Shown: positions 34,993-43,500 of the stretch, in pieces
Layout of the letters: each line of letters starts with the position of its first letter
Numbering within the stretch: position 1 is the first letter of the stretch
Assembly (NCBI RefSeq): GCF_011064615.1
Contig: NZ_JAALJH010000006.1
Coordinates: 62,001-126,000, forward strand
Reading direction: 5' to 3'
Length of the DNA stretch: 64,000 nt
Source: Aquisphaera insulae
GTDB lineage: Bacteria; Planctomycetota; Planctomycetia; Isosphaerales; Isosphaeraceae
The notes under the pieces: model-generated
Seen by the model: the letters and a program-made list of their open reading frames with translations, nothing else
Told to the model about the DNA's origin: nothing
Databases searched by the model: none
Program-made: the position numbers and the translations under genes

Positions 34993-35500
34993 AGCCGTTT
35001 CGGGTCTGATGTTCATCGCGCTCCCGTCGTAATTTCCGTTTTCGATGTTCTTCGACCGTCAAGTAAGCGGTGATGAGCTGGTAGTAGCGGAACCCATCTC
35101 TCCGCCGTTCCCTGGCCGCCAGGACGATAAGAAACTCCTCGCAATACCACAGCAGGATTCGTGTCTCTCCCCGGTTTCGGTTCTCCCAGACGTCGATGCC
35201 GACCTCGGTCGAGTGCTCGATGATCGGCCGAATCCATGCGATTCGCTCGCAACGTCGCAGGTCGGGGATGCGAAGCTCTTCCTCGGGCCCTTCGGTTACG
35301 CAGTGCCAGAAGCCTACTTCCTTCCCATCCTCGTCAATCGGATCTCGCCGACATCGGACGAATACGCCTCGAAATTGCGGCTGCGACTCGATGAAGTCCC
35401 GTCGGAACCTCGAATAGGTTTGCTCGATGTAGTGGGTCCAATCATTGCCAGCATCGGCCATCCGCCAGAGGCCGGGCAGCCACGACTCATCGCCGCTCAC
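34991..35500 (-). CDS. Putative BECR-fold (phage-barnase/RelE-like) nuclease, partner of DUF3800
   Basis: From GTG 35500 (GGAGG five bases upstream) the 169-residue product has FWHCVTEGPEEELRIPDLRR, CERIAWIRPIIEH, VWENRNRGETRILLWYCEEF, and a basic C-terminus with YYQLITAYLTVEEHRKRKL. The order of an aromatic-His strand, an R-x-ERIxW segment, an R-E-TRI strand and a final Y/T strand is what I recall for small bacterial proteins related to barnase/EndoU/RelE nucleases. This is an inference at fold level. It overlaps the DUF3800 gene by 14 bases and must be its co-expressed partner. Base composition is less GC-rich than neighbours, hinting at transfer. Confidence 0.6.
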   Translation of the reverse strand: MSGDESWLPGLWRMADAGNDWTHYIEQTYSRFRRDFIESQPQFRGVFVRCRRDPIDEDGKEVGFWHCVTEGPEEELRIPDLRRCERIAWIRPIIEHSTEVGIDVWENRNRGETRILLWYCEEFLIVLAARERRRDGFRYYQLITAYLTVEEHRKRKLRRERDEHQTRNG

Positions 35501-36200
35501 GATCGCCTCCGGACCATCGGAACAGGTTGAACTTCGGCTCGCGCAGCCAGGTGCTCTGGTCCAGCCGCTTTCCAGACCTCCTCTGAATCCTCCGGATGAT
35601 CTCGCGTTTCGCCTCGCTCGTGCCGTCGGGGCGATTCGCGTGGCCGACCGCCCCGATGAGAAGGTCGGCAACCTGCATCAAGTCTGATTCATGTGAACGT
35701 ATCTGTTGGACACGGCGAATGACGATCCCGGAGCGGTCGTGTCGACTGCTCCTCAGCACGCGCTCCAGCTTCGCCCTCTTGATCTCGCTTCGCGTATCCT
35801 TGATGTCCAGGTAGATGGCATGGCTGCGAGACGGCTCGATGATCGGCTCGAGCATTCGAAAGCACATCTTGTAGTACCAGTCGTCGTGACTTTGATCGAA
35901 TGCGGAATGATCCAAGGTCGACTTGTCGGGGATGAGTAGCCCCCGGAAGTGGAGATCATCGTCGTCGAAGAAGTAATCGACGACGTCGACGAAATACGCG
36001 ACCTTCGAGGGCGAGGCCTTGGTCCACTTGAGCTCGAAATCACCGGCGAGCCCGTGCTTGATCTTGGTCTCGCGGAGGCGAACGGAGATCTCTCGGCTCT
36101 TGTCGGCCGGGCACCACACCGCCCCGAGTACCATCGCGCGAATCCCGTCGTGGAGGAGATGCCCGGACTCATCACAATAAATGTTAATGTTTGGGTCCAT
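35487..36200 (-). CDS. DUF3800 domain protein
   Basis: The 237-residue protein begins with NINIYCDESGHLLHDGIR, the D-E-S-G signature of DUF3800, and ends its core with SHESDLMQVADLLIGAVGH, the family's C-terminal Q-x-A-D-L motif. HAIYLDIKDTR supplies another acidic residue. The acidic residues suggest an RNase H-like metal site, which is family-level knowledge and untested. DUF3800 genes are frequent in mobile and defence-associated contexts. ATG 36200 has GAGG five bases before it. The gene has more AT-rich codons than its neighbours ymdB and rny, and it is followed by a nuclease-like gene with a 14-base overlap. Confidence 0.82.
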   Translation of the reverse strand: MDPNINIYCDESGHLLHDGIRAMVLGAVWCPADKSREISVRLRETKIKHGLAGDFELKWTKASPSKVAYFVDVVDYFFDDDDLHFRGLLIPDKSTLDHSAFDQSHDDWYYKMCFRMLEPIIEPSRSHAIYLDIKDTRSEIKRAKLERVLRSSRHDRSGIVIRRVQQIRSHESDLMQVADLLIGAVGHANRPDGTSEAKREIIRRIQRRSGKRLDQSTWLREPKFNLFRWSGGDRERR

Positions 36201-36222
36201 GGCAACCTCGACCGTGATGGGA

Positions 36223-37083
36223 TCATCCCCGCAACGGCTCGCTCGGCGCATCGGGGCCGGGGGAATCGGCGGAGTTGGTGAGCATCTTCTGGGCGTCCTG
36301 CTGGGAGATGCTCACCCGCCTGATCGAGAGCGCGCGGCCGGTCTGCGGATCGGCCGTGACGAGGGCACCATTCAGGCGAGGGTCGCCGGTGGCCACGTCG
36401 AAGAAGCAGGGGACGTGGCTGAGCGTGGCGCTCAGGACGCGGTCGTAGCGGCGGCCGATGATCGAGTCGTGCGGCCCGGTCATGCCGACGTCGCACTGGA
36501 AGGCCGTCCCCTGCTTGAGGATCTGCTCGTCGGCCGTGGCGACGTGGGTGTGGGTCCCCAGGACGGCCGTCACCCGGCCGTCGAGGTAGCGGCCCAGCAA
36601 CTGCTTGTCGCTGGTCGCCTCCGCGTGGATGTCCACCAGGATCACCCGCGCCGTGCCGCCGATCCGCTCGAGCAGGCGATCGGCCGCGGTGAAGGGGGAG
36701 TCCACGGGCTTCATGTAGGTCCGGCCCAGGAGGGTGAAGACCGCCACGAGGGTGCCGTCACGGGCCTGGACCAGCGCGAGCTCGGCGCCCGGGGATTCGG
36801 TGGGGAAATTGGCGGGGCGGACGACCGTGTCCGAGCGTTCGAAGATCTGGAAGATCTCGTCCTTGCGATAGACGTGGTCGCCCATCGTCATGACGTCGAC
36901 GCCGGCCTCAGCCAGCTCCTCGAAGCAGCGCAGGGTCAGCCCCGAGCCGCCGGCGGCGTTCTCCGCGTTGCAGACGACCAGGCCGAGCCCCCAGCGGGGG
37001 ATCAGCCTGGGTAGGACCTGGGAGACGATCTTCCGGCCCGGGGAGCCGACGACGTCGCCGATGAACAGGATCTTGAGCGCCAT
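36223..37083 (-). CDS. ymdB: YmdB-family metallophosphoesterase (TIGR00282)
   Basis: The 286-residue protein has KILFIGDVVGSPGR at the N-terminus, LVVCNAENAAGGSGLT, VDVMTMGDHVYRKDEI, VDIHAEATSDKQLLGRYLDG and VLGTHTHVATADEQIL, the di-metal phosphodiesterase motifs of this family. Bacillus YmdB hydrolyses cyclic AMP-type substrates and interacts functionally with RNase Y. ATG 37083 is 50 bases after the rny stop on the same strand. The rny-ymdB order is a widespread conserved pair. Cytoplasmic. Confidence 0.9.
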   Translation of the reverse strand: MALKILFIGDVVGSPGRKIVSQVLPRLIPRWGLGLVVCNAENAAGGSGLTLRCFEELAEAGVDVMTMGDHVYRKDEIFQIFERSDTVVRPANFPTESPGAELALVQARDGTLVAVFTLLGRTYMKPVDSPFTAADRLLERIGGTARVILVDIHAEATSDKQLLGRYLDGRVTAVLGTHTHVATADEQILKQGTAFQCDVGMTGPHDSIIGRRYDRVLSATLSHVPCFFDVATGDPRLNGALVTADPQTGRALSIRRVSISQQDAQKMLTNSADSPGPDAPSEPLRG

Positions 37084-37133
37084 GCCTGGCTCGCTTTCGT
37101 CAACGTCCTCGTCGCCGCGTTGGCCCCGCGGCA

Positions 37134-38690
37134 TCAGCGTGCGAACTCCACCGCGCGGGTCTCGCGGAGGACCGTCACCTTGACCTCGCCGGGGTAGGTC
37201 AACTGCTCCTGGATGGCGCGGGCGACATCCCGGCAGAGGGCGGCCGAGGCCGCGTCGTCGACCCGCTGGCTGTCGACCAGGACGCGGACCTCGCGGCCGG
37301 CCTGGATGGCGTAGGCGTGCTCGACCCCCGGGAAGCCGAGCGCCAGGGCCTCGAGGTCCTCGAGCCGGCGGACGTACCGGTCCAGGGTCTCGCGGCGGGC
37401 CCCCGGGCGGCTCGCGCTGATCGCGTCGGCCGCGGCGACGAGGACCGTGTAGGGCCGGTCGATCCGGAGGTCGTCGTGATGGCCGAGGGCGGCGTGGACC
37501 ACCTCCGGCCCCTCGCCGTAGCGGCGCGTGAGCTCCGCCCCGACGGCGGGATGGCCCCCTTCCATCTCATGGTCGGCGGCCTTGCCGATGTCGTGGAGCA
37601 GCCCGCAGCGCCGGCCGAGCGCCCCGTCGAGGCCGACCTCCTCCGCCATCATGCCGGTCAGGAAGCCGACCTCGATGGAGTGCCTGAGCACGTTCTGCGA
37701 GTAGCTGGTGCGGAACTTGAGCCGGCCCAGGTAGTCCAGGAGCTTGTCGTGCAGGCCGGTCACGTCCGCCTCACGCGCGGCCTCCTGGCCGAGCTTGCGG
37801 ATGTGCTGCTCCATCTCCTCGCGCGTCTCCTCGACGATCTCCTCGATCCGGGTGGGATGGATCCGGCCGTCCTGGATGAGCTTCTCCAGGGCCACCTTGG
37901 CGATCTCCCGGCGGACGCTGTCGAAGCCGGTGACGACCACGACGCCCGGGGTGTCATCGACGATGACGTCCACGCCGGTGGCCTTCTCGAAGGCCCGGAT
38001 GTTCCTCCCCTCGCGGCCGATGATCCGCCCCTTCATCTCGTCGCTGGGGATGTCCACCGTGCTGACGGTCACCTCCGCCGTGTGCGACGCGGCGTACCGC
38101 TGAATGGAGGTGGTGAGGATCTCGCGCGCCTTCTCGCGGCAGGTCTCGCGCGCGGCGGCCTCGTGCTGCATGATCAGCGTGCCGACGTCCACGGCGAGCT
38201 CCTCCCGGACCCTCGAGAGCAGCAGGTCGCGGGCCTCGTCCGGGCCCATCCTGCCGATCCGGTGGAGCGCCTCACGCTGCTCCGCGATGAGCTGCTGGAC
38301 CTCCTGTTGCCGCTCCAGGAGCTGCTCGTTCTTCTCCGCGATCGTCCGCCGCTGGGCCTCGAAGTCGCGTTCCTTCCGCTCGACGTGTTCCATCTTCTGG
38401 TCGAGCAGGTCGCTCCGCTTCTCGAGCTGCCGCTCCTGCTCTCGCGCCTCCTTGCGGGCGCGATCCATCTCGGTCTCGAGCTCCTGTCGCTGGCGGAGCG
38501 CGGCCTCCCGGGACGCGAGGTCGGCCTGCAGGCGGATGGCGTCCGCCTCGCGGCTGGCGCTGGCGACGATCTGGTCGGCGAGGCCGCGAGCGGTCTGGGC
38601 GCGGAGGCGACCCAGGACGTAGGTCCCGGCGAGGCCGCCGGCCATCCCCAGGATCACCCCGATGAGGCTCCCATTGATCGTTCCGTCCAC
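37134..38690 (-). CDS. rny: Ribonuclease Y
   Basis: The 518-residue protein has an N-terminal membrane anchor ([20 protein letters not shown]), a long coiled coil (about residues 30-180), a KH domain ([20 protein letters not shown] near residue 220) and an HD domain with [19 protein letters not shown] near residue 365. [15 protein letters not shown] ends the protein. This is the membrane-bound endoribonuclease that starts mRNA decay. The GTG 38690 start gives the usual length and begins just before the anchor. The frame upstream to 38966 is not coding-like. The ymdB-like gene follows 50 bases downstream. Confidence 0.95.
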   Translation of the reverse strand: MDGTINGSLIGVILGMAGGLAGTYVLGRLRAQTARGLADQIVASASREADAIRLQADLASREAALRQRQELETEMDRARKEAREQERQLEKRSDLLDQKMEHVERKERDFEAQRRTIAEKNEQLLERQQEVQQLIAEQREALHRIGRMGPDEARDLLLSRVREELAVDVGTLIMQHEAAARETCREKAREILTTSIQRYAASHTAEVTVSTVDIPSDEMKGRIIGREGRNIRAFEKATGVDVIVDDTPGVVVVTGFDSVRREIAKVALEKLIQDGRIHPTRIEEIVEETREEMEQHIRKLGQEAAREADVTGLHDKLLDYLGRLKFRTSYSQNVLRHSIEVGFLTGMMAEEVGLDGALGRRCGLLHDIGKAADHEMEGGHPAVGAELTRRYGEGPEVVHAALGHHDDLRIDRPYTVLVAAADAISASRPGARRETLDRYVRRLEDLEALALGFPGVEHAYAIQAGREVRVLVDSQRVDDAASAALCRDVARAIQEQLTYPGEVKVTVLRETRAVEFAR

Positions 38691-39460
38691 GTCGCCGCCC
38701 GGCCTTTCACGCCAGCTCGGGCCTGCACCGGGGACCTGGCCGCGACGCCGGAAATCCGGCGCCCTGGCGGGATGGCTCTGCGAGGGGGCCGAGGTCGGCC
38801 GGCGCGTGACATCAAGCGGGACAGATCGAGGGGCAAAGCGGGCCGACGGCGCGGAGCAGTCCGTGTCGAGCGTCGTCACATCCGGGGGGAGGACGACGGA
38901 CGGCCAGGGGTCTCCAAACGTCCCGTGCGGGGATGAGGCGTGCTCGCTCGAGAACGTCCTGGACACGGCACTCGATCGCCGACGCCGGGCCGTCGATTCG
39001 GAGCCGACGGGCGGCCAGGCGCTCTCGCGCAGGCCGGAAACCCCGCGACCTCACGCCGAACCACGCGAGCCAGATCCAGAAGAACGACACCGTCGCCACC
39101 TTCCCGCCGGCCCGACAGGCCGAGGCCCCCGAGCCCGCGATCCCTTCATGTCCACACTTGACATCCGCACCGGCCGCTCGCGCCGCTCATCGGGAGCAGG
39201 CCATTCGCGGACCGGGCGGTGAAAAGCCAGAGAATCGTCATTGGTTCATGACGGCCGGAGGTCGTCGACCGCCCATGGGTCGGATCGTCCTCCCGCCCTT
39301 CGCGTCGCCATCCCCGTGACCTGGGCTCTCGAGGATGCTCCCCTAATCTACCAGAAGCGCGAGGCCGGTCAATTCCCCCGCGCCTTCGCCGCGGGCGAGC
39401 CGAGCGACCGCACGGCCGGCGTCCGGCCCTCGGCGGCGATCCGCGTCCGAGGTAATCTGG
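38691..39460. other. Intergenic region between divergent genes (about 770 bases)
   Basis: This region lies upstream of both rny (minus) and the hydrolase (plus). Several open frames cross it, but none has homology I recognise or a convincing ribosome site. A minus-strand frame at 38812-39099 starts with a hydrophobic stretch and is the least unlikely candidate for a small gene. I see no named regulatory element. Confidence 0.45.
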
Positions 39461-40243
39461 ATGGTAGGTAAGGGACGTCGGGTCCCGGGGAGGATTCGAT
39501 TGGGGGATTCGAAACGGAACGACCGAGGCTGCCTGATCCTCCACGGCCTGGGGGGGGGACCCTACGAGCTCGAGCCCCTGATCGGTTCGATCGAGAAGGC
39601 GGGATTCCGCGTCGCCGCGCCGACCCTGCCGGGCCACGACGGCCCCGGCCCGGGGATGCCCGCGTCGGCCTGGTCGGAATGGGCGGCCGCCGCCGAGTCC
39701 GCGTTCGACCAGCTCGTCCCGGATTCGGCGGACGTCTCCGTGCTCGGGTTCTCCACGGGGGGGACGCTGGCGCTCCGCCTCGCGAGCCGAAGGCCGGTGA
39801 GCCGGCTGGTCCTGATCGCCCCGTTCCTGGAGATCCGACACGCCGGGCTCTTGCCGGTCCGGCCGATCCGATACCTGCGACACGTCGCCCGGCTCATCCC
39901 GAGCCTGCCGAGGAGAGGGCCCGCGGTCCGTGACCCGGAGGCAAGACGCCGGGCCGCGGCCGCGGACCGTTTCCGGACCTTCAGCCTGCGGGCGGCCGCC
40001 AGCGCACTCGAGCTGATCGAGGAGGTCCGCCCCATCCTGCCGACGATCCAGACCCCCGCCCTCATCCTGCAGGGCATTCGCGATTCGGTCGTCGAGCCGC
40101 GGGGGGCGGAATTCGTTCTCGAGACGCTGGGAGCCCGGCAGAAACGGCTCGTCCTGCTCCCCAACTCCGATCATCTCGTCGCGTTGGACCTCGATCGCGA
40201 TGCCGTCGAGCGCGAGGTACTGTCATTCCTCCTTGGCGATTGA
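39461..40243 (+). CDS. Alpha/beta hydrolase, carboxylesterase/Est30-like
   Basis: The 260-residue protein has GCLILHGLGGGPYELEPL (oxyanion loop), SVLGFSTGGTLALRLA with the nucleophile Ser near residue 98, ALILQGIRDSVVEP with the acid Asp, and LPNSDHLVALDLDRDAVEREV with the catalytic His near residue 242. This ordering matches monoacylglycerol lipase/Est30-type esterases of about 250 residues. There is no signal peptide, so it is cytoplasmic. GAGG eight bases before ATG 39461 supports the start. The substrate is unknown. Confidence 0.87.
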   Translation: MVGKGRRVPGRIRLGDSKRNDRGCLILHGLGGGPYELEPLIGSIEKAGFRVAAPTLPGHDGPGPGMPASAWSEWAAAAESAFDQLVPDSADVSVLGFSTGGTLALRLASRRPVSRLVLIAPFLEIRHAGLLPVRPIRYLRHVARLIPSLPRRGPAVRDPEARRRAAAADRFRTFSLRAAASALELIEEVRPILPTIQTPALILQGIRDSVVEPRGAEFVLETLGARQKRLVLLPNSDHLVALDLDRDAVEREVLSFLLGD

Positions 40244-40265
40244 GGCCCGCTCCGGCCGGCGGGCC

Positions 40266-40628
40266 TCAGCCCGTCCCCAGGCGGCTGCGATGCAGGGCAT
40301 CCGCCAGGAAGAGGAGGGCGAGCAGGAAACAGGGACCGGCGATCACGACCGGAGCGGACCAGTGCATCCGCCCCCAGGTGGTGATGACATACCAGGTCCC
40401 GAGCCCCCCAAGCAGGATCGGGCCGGCCCACGACCAGTACCAGGCCACGAGGACGACGGCCAGGACGATCGCGGCCGGTATCAGGTGGATCGCGAATGCG
40501 ACCGGAGAACCCCCGGCGCCATGCTTGCCGTCGAAGGCATCGAGCGCGAACAGCGCGACGAATCCGGCGAAGAGGCAACCCAGGACGCGCGGCGTCCAGT
40601 AGAGGATCGAGGCGGTAGCGTGCTCCAT
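40266..40628 (-). CDS. Small four-helix membrane protein (120 aa)
   Basis: From ATG 40628 (AGGAG seven bases before) the product has four hydrophobic helices: VLGCLFAGFVALFALDAF, FAIHLIPAAIVLAVVLVAW, ILLGGLGTWYVITTW and VVIAGPCFLLALLFLADAL, with short polar loops. The GKHGAGGSPVAF loop lies between helices one and two. I recall similar uncharacterised membrane proteins but cannot name a function. The gene converges with the hydrolase gene, leaving 22 bases between the stops. The in-frame extension to 40763 is not coding-like. Confidence 0.7.
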   Translation of the reverse strand: MEHATASILYWTPRVLGCLFAGFVALFALDAFDGKHGAGGSPVAFAIHLIPAAIVLAVVLVAWYWSWAGPILLGGLGTWYVITTWGRMHWSAPVVIAGPCFLLALLFLADALHRSRLGTG

Positions 40629-40776
40629 GACCGGCTCCTTGTGCGGACGGCTCGCCGGGCGCGGTGCCGAAGTGGCTCCAGCAGTTCTTGCACGCCGGTT
40701 GCGAGCCTCCCTTTCTTGCATGGGCAAATCGTCGAGGAGAATGCCAGGAATCGACCGGCCCATCCCCGGCCCGACG

Positions 40777-41469
40777 TCAACGGACCGTCCGCGACGGCGC
40801 GGGTTTCCTCGTGAGCTGGCGGTCGTCGAACATCTTGCGGAGGGTCTTTGTGAAAAGCGAACGGTCCTCGAAGAGGCCGTCGGTGATCCTCAGCTCGATC
40901 AGCTTCAGGTCCTTCTGCAGCTCCGCCAGTCGGCCGGCATCGGCCCGCGCGCGGGCGTACTCGTCCCGGGCTCGATCGACGAGCTCCAGGACGCGGCGGA
41001 TGTCTCCCTTGCCGGCGAGCTGGAGCTTCTTCCGCTGAGGCTCGGTGAGGACGAACAGGGTGTCGACCCCGCGGAGCTTCTTCTCGAGGAGGCCGTCGAG
41101 CTGCTCGCGGAACCGTCGGGCGCCGGCCTCGCCTCCGAACGCCCAGTCGTCGAACGAGTCCTCCTCGGGGATGATCGGGGCAGGGGCCGGCGGCGCATCC
41201 TCGTCCGCCGCGGGCTCGACGTCCGCCGCGGGATCGACGATCGGCACCTTTTGGAGCCGCCCGAGGTTTCGCCCCCGGGCCAGGATCGACCAGCGCAGGG
41301 TCTCGTTCCGGAAGAGCCGCAGGCGGACGAGGTCGATGGTCCCTGCCGGGTCGACGACGGCCTCGTCCGATCGAACCGGCCCGACGGCCATCCCCGCCAT
41401 CAACGCGACGAGCGATCCCACCCGACAGAACCTGCTCGTCTCTGGTCGATCGACGCGAGCGCCTTTCAT
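40777..41469 (-). CDS. Exported hypothetical protein with helical C-terminal region
   Basis: The 230-residue product has a signal peptide (VGSLVALMAGMAVGPVRSD) followed by an acidic Pro/Ala linker (DVEPAADEDAPPAPAPIIPEE is the low-complexity part). A helical region then contains LTEPQRKKLQLAGKGDIRRV. That LTEPQRKKLxLAG stretch recurs in planctomycete secreted proteins of unknown role. No catalytic motif is seen. ATG 41469 has a G-rich site just upstream (GGGGGTGACC). It is upstream of, and on the same strand as, the small membrane protein gene. Confidence 0.65.
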   Translation of the reverse strand: MKGARVDRPETSRFCRVGSLVALMAGMAVGPVRSDEAVVDPAGTIDLVRLRLFRNETLRWSILARGRNLGRLQKVPIVDPAADVEPAADEDAPPAPAPIIPEEDSFDDWAFGGEAGARRFREQLDGLLEKKLRGVDTLFVLTEPQRKKLQLAGKGDIRRVLELVDRARDEYARARADAGRLAELQKDLKLIELRITDGLFEDRSLFTKTLRKMFDDRQLTRKPAPSRTVR

Positions 41470-41635
41470 GGTCACCCCCAAACCAACATCGTCACGACAC
41501 GATCATACCCGACCGGGACGCCGGAGCGAATCGGATGCGGACCCCGGCGACCCCTTGATTCCGCTCGATGTCTCAATGACAATTGTCAGGACATTTCGCA
41601 GGGTTTCCCTCAAACCTCAGGGAAGGGCGGGCCCC

Positions 41636-41923
41636 GTGACGCGCCGAATTGCTCTCGTGCTCCTCTTCATGGCCGGCTCGACGGCCGTAGCGTGCATCAA
41701 CGATCATGAGTCGTCCTCGCAGGAACGCGAATTCCGATCGGCCTACCTCCGTGAGAACGGCCTGCTCGCCAACGAGGCCGATGACGCGGGGTCGCGTTTC
41801 CTCGACGAGAAGTGGCTCTACGCCGCGGGAGCCGCCATGCTCGCGGGCTCCCTGGCATTCTGCGTCCGGCGGGAGAAGGATCGGAGCAAATCATGCGACG
41901 GAAATGGCCGCGACCTCTCCTGA
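41636..41923 (+). CDS. Small exported or lipoprotein-like hypothetical protein (95 aa)
   Basis: From GTG 41636 (GGAAGGGCGG upstream) the product has a hydrophobic start ending STAVACIND, a possible loose lipobox. Then comes EREFRSAYLRENGLL and a second hydrophobic helix near the C-terminus (LYAAGAAMLAGSLAFCV) followed by a basic tail. The following gene starts inside its 3' end (31-base overlap), so the two are translationally coupled. I do not recognise the family. An ATG at 41576 is an alternative start. Confidence 0.55.
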   Translation: MTRRIALVLLFMAGSTAVACINDHESSSQEREFRSAYLRENGLLANEADDAGSRFLDEKWLYAAGAAMLAGSLAFCVRREKDRSKSCDGNGRDLS

Positions 41924-43500
41924 TTGCCATCCGGCTGGTCCTGATCGCGGCGGCCTGGATGGCGGGACAATTGTTGGGTTCCGCAATCCCCGCGGCTCGG
42001 CTCGCCACCCAGAGAGCGGACGTGTTCTCGTTCCTGGCCGAACCGTCGCCGTTGCCGCATCACGTCCCGAAGGACCCCGGCGGGCTCTCGTTCCGGTTCG
42101 CCATGGTCAACGACGTGATCCACGAGCGATTCGCCCGCCACGGCCGCGACTATTACGAGCGCCGGGACCGATCCCGGCGCGACGAGCTTGCCCGCCTCGA
42201 CGGCAACGATCCGGGGCGATTCCCGTTGCTGGACGACATCGCCGTGGACCAGGAGCGACTGGGAAAGTCCGAGGAGGCCGCGAGCCTCATCCGCGACAAG
42301 ATGGCGGAGCAGCAGGCCATGGGGCTGAAGGGCAAAGATCTGTACACGTCGTATGCCAACCTCGGGACGTTCCTGATCCACGCCAGCTTCCCCCGGGCCA
42401 TGGACGGTGATGAAGCCGCGTTGAAGTCCCTCGAGGAAGGCATCGGATTCATCCGCAAGTCGGTCGAGGTGAACCCCGAGGCCCATTTCGGCCGCGAGAC
42501 CTGGCAGGCGGCGATCGCCGAGTTCCTGGCCGCGGCGATCCGAAAGCCGGAGCTGTTGAAGACGTTCGACTGCCTCGGCAATCGGCTCGACCTGCCGATG
42601 GGAGACATCCTCGATCGCGAGCTGAACTGGATCGGGACCGCCTACGGCCGGCCCTACGATGCGGCCTTTTCGCAGGGAAAGACTCCGGAGGGCCTGAGGG
42701 CGCGATGGAACCCCTCCGTGGACCTCGACGCGGCGAGGAGCTGGCCGATCCTCCGCGAGATCCGCCGACATGTCACGCGGATCGGCGCGGAGGAGGGATG
42801 GGAGGCCGTCCCCGTCACGTCGCATCGCGAGCCCGTCCCGTTCGACGAGCCGATGCTGGGGATCATCGGCATGTGGCGGCAGGGCGGAGGCGCCAATCCG
42901 CACTTCGCCCTGGCGATCGGCGAGACCATGCTCCGGGTCGGCCAGCGCTACCTCGCCTGGGCGGCCTTCGAGCGGGCCTTCCGCCTGGCCGATCGCTATT
43001 CGCGCGATCCGGCGACGCAGCAGTTCTTCCGGGACCATTGCCGAGGACGTCAGCAAGACATCGAGCGATCTCTCCTCAAGCCCGAGGGCCCCGATGCCTC
43101 GGCCTCGTTCGCCTATCACGTCCCCCGCACCCTGACCCCGGACGGGATCGCCGGACTCCGCACCGCCTTCGAGGCGGAGCTGAGCCTGGGGACGACGTTC
43201 CAGCGCGCGCTCCAGGAATACGAGGCTGAGCAGATCGCGGCCGGATCGACGGCCGACGGAGAGACGCTGATCGCCGACTTCGAACGGGGGAAAGCCCCAA
43301 TCGCCACACCCCCCGGAGGCGAGGAGTCGTACTGGAGCGTCTCCTCGGACGCCCGCCGCGAATTCACCGCGGAACGCATGCGCGCGTCCGGGTTCTTCGG
43401 TGGTTGCCTGTTTGCTTCGATCGCCCTGCTGGCGACCTCGCGACGCGGGTCGCGGCGAGCAGCCGAGACGAGGCCATTACCGCGGCAGGGCCGGGAGTAG
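41893..43500 (+). CDS. Large hypothetical protein, membrane-anchored at both ends, with TPR-like helices
   Basis: The 535-residue protein starts with a signal-anchor (LLIAIRLVLIAAAWMAGQLLG) and ends with a hydrophobic segment near residue 500-515 followed by an arginine-rich tail. The middle is helical with degenerate TPR-type repeats, for example LLDDIAVDQERLGKSEEAAS, LYTSYANLGTFLIHASF and LRVGQRYLAWAAFERAFRLA. ATG 41893 has GGAG eight bases before. The pair with the upstream small gene looks like a planctomycete-specific unit. The 3' end overlaps the convergent esterase gene by 24 bases. Function unknown. Confidence 0.65.
   Translation: MRRKWPRPLLIAIRLVLIAAAWMAGQLLGSAIPAARLATQRADVFSFLAEPSPLPHHVPKDPGGLSFRFAMVNDVIHERFARHGRDYYERRDRSRRDELARLDGNDPGRFPLLDDIAVDQERLGKSEEAASLIRDKMAEQQAMGLKGKDLYTSYANLGTFLIHASFPRAMDGDEAALKSLEEGIGFIRKSVEVNPEAHFGRETWQAAIAEFLAAAIRKPELLKTFDCLGNRLDLPMGDILDRELNWIGTAYGRPYDAAFSQGKTPEGLRARWNPSVDLDAARSWPILREIRRHVTRIGAEEGWEAVPVTSHREPVPFDEPMLGIIGMWRQGGGANPHFALAIGETMLRVGQRYLAWAAFERAFRLADRYSRDPATQQFFRDHCRGRQQDIERSLLKPEGPDASASFAYHVPRTLTPDGIAGLRTAFEAELSLGTTFQRALQEYEAEQIAAGSTADGETLIADFERGKAPIATPPGGEESYWSVSSDARREFTAERMRASGFFGGCLFASIALLATSRRGSRRAAETRPLPRQGRE

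Noticed and set aside
38812..39099. Minus-strand small ORF upstream of rny with a hydrophobic start
   Set aside because: No convincing ribosome site, no family match that I can recall, and an Arg/Pro-rich tail; more likely leader sequence.
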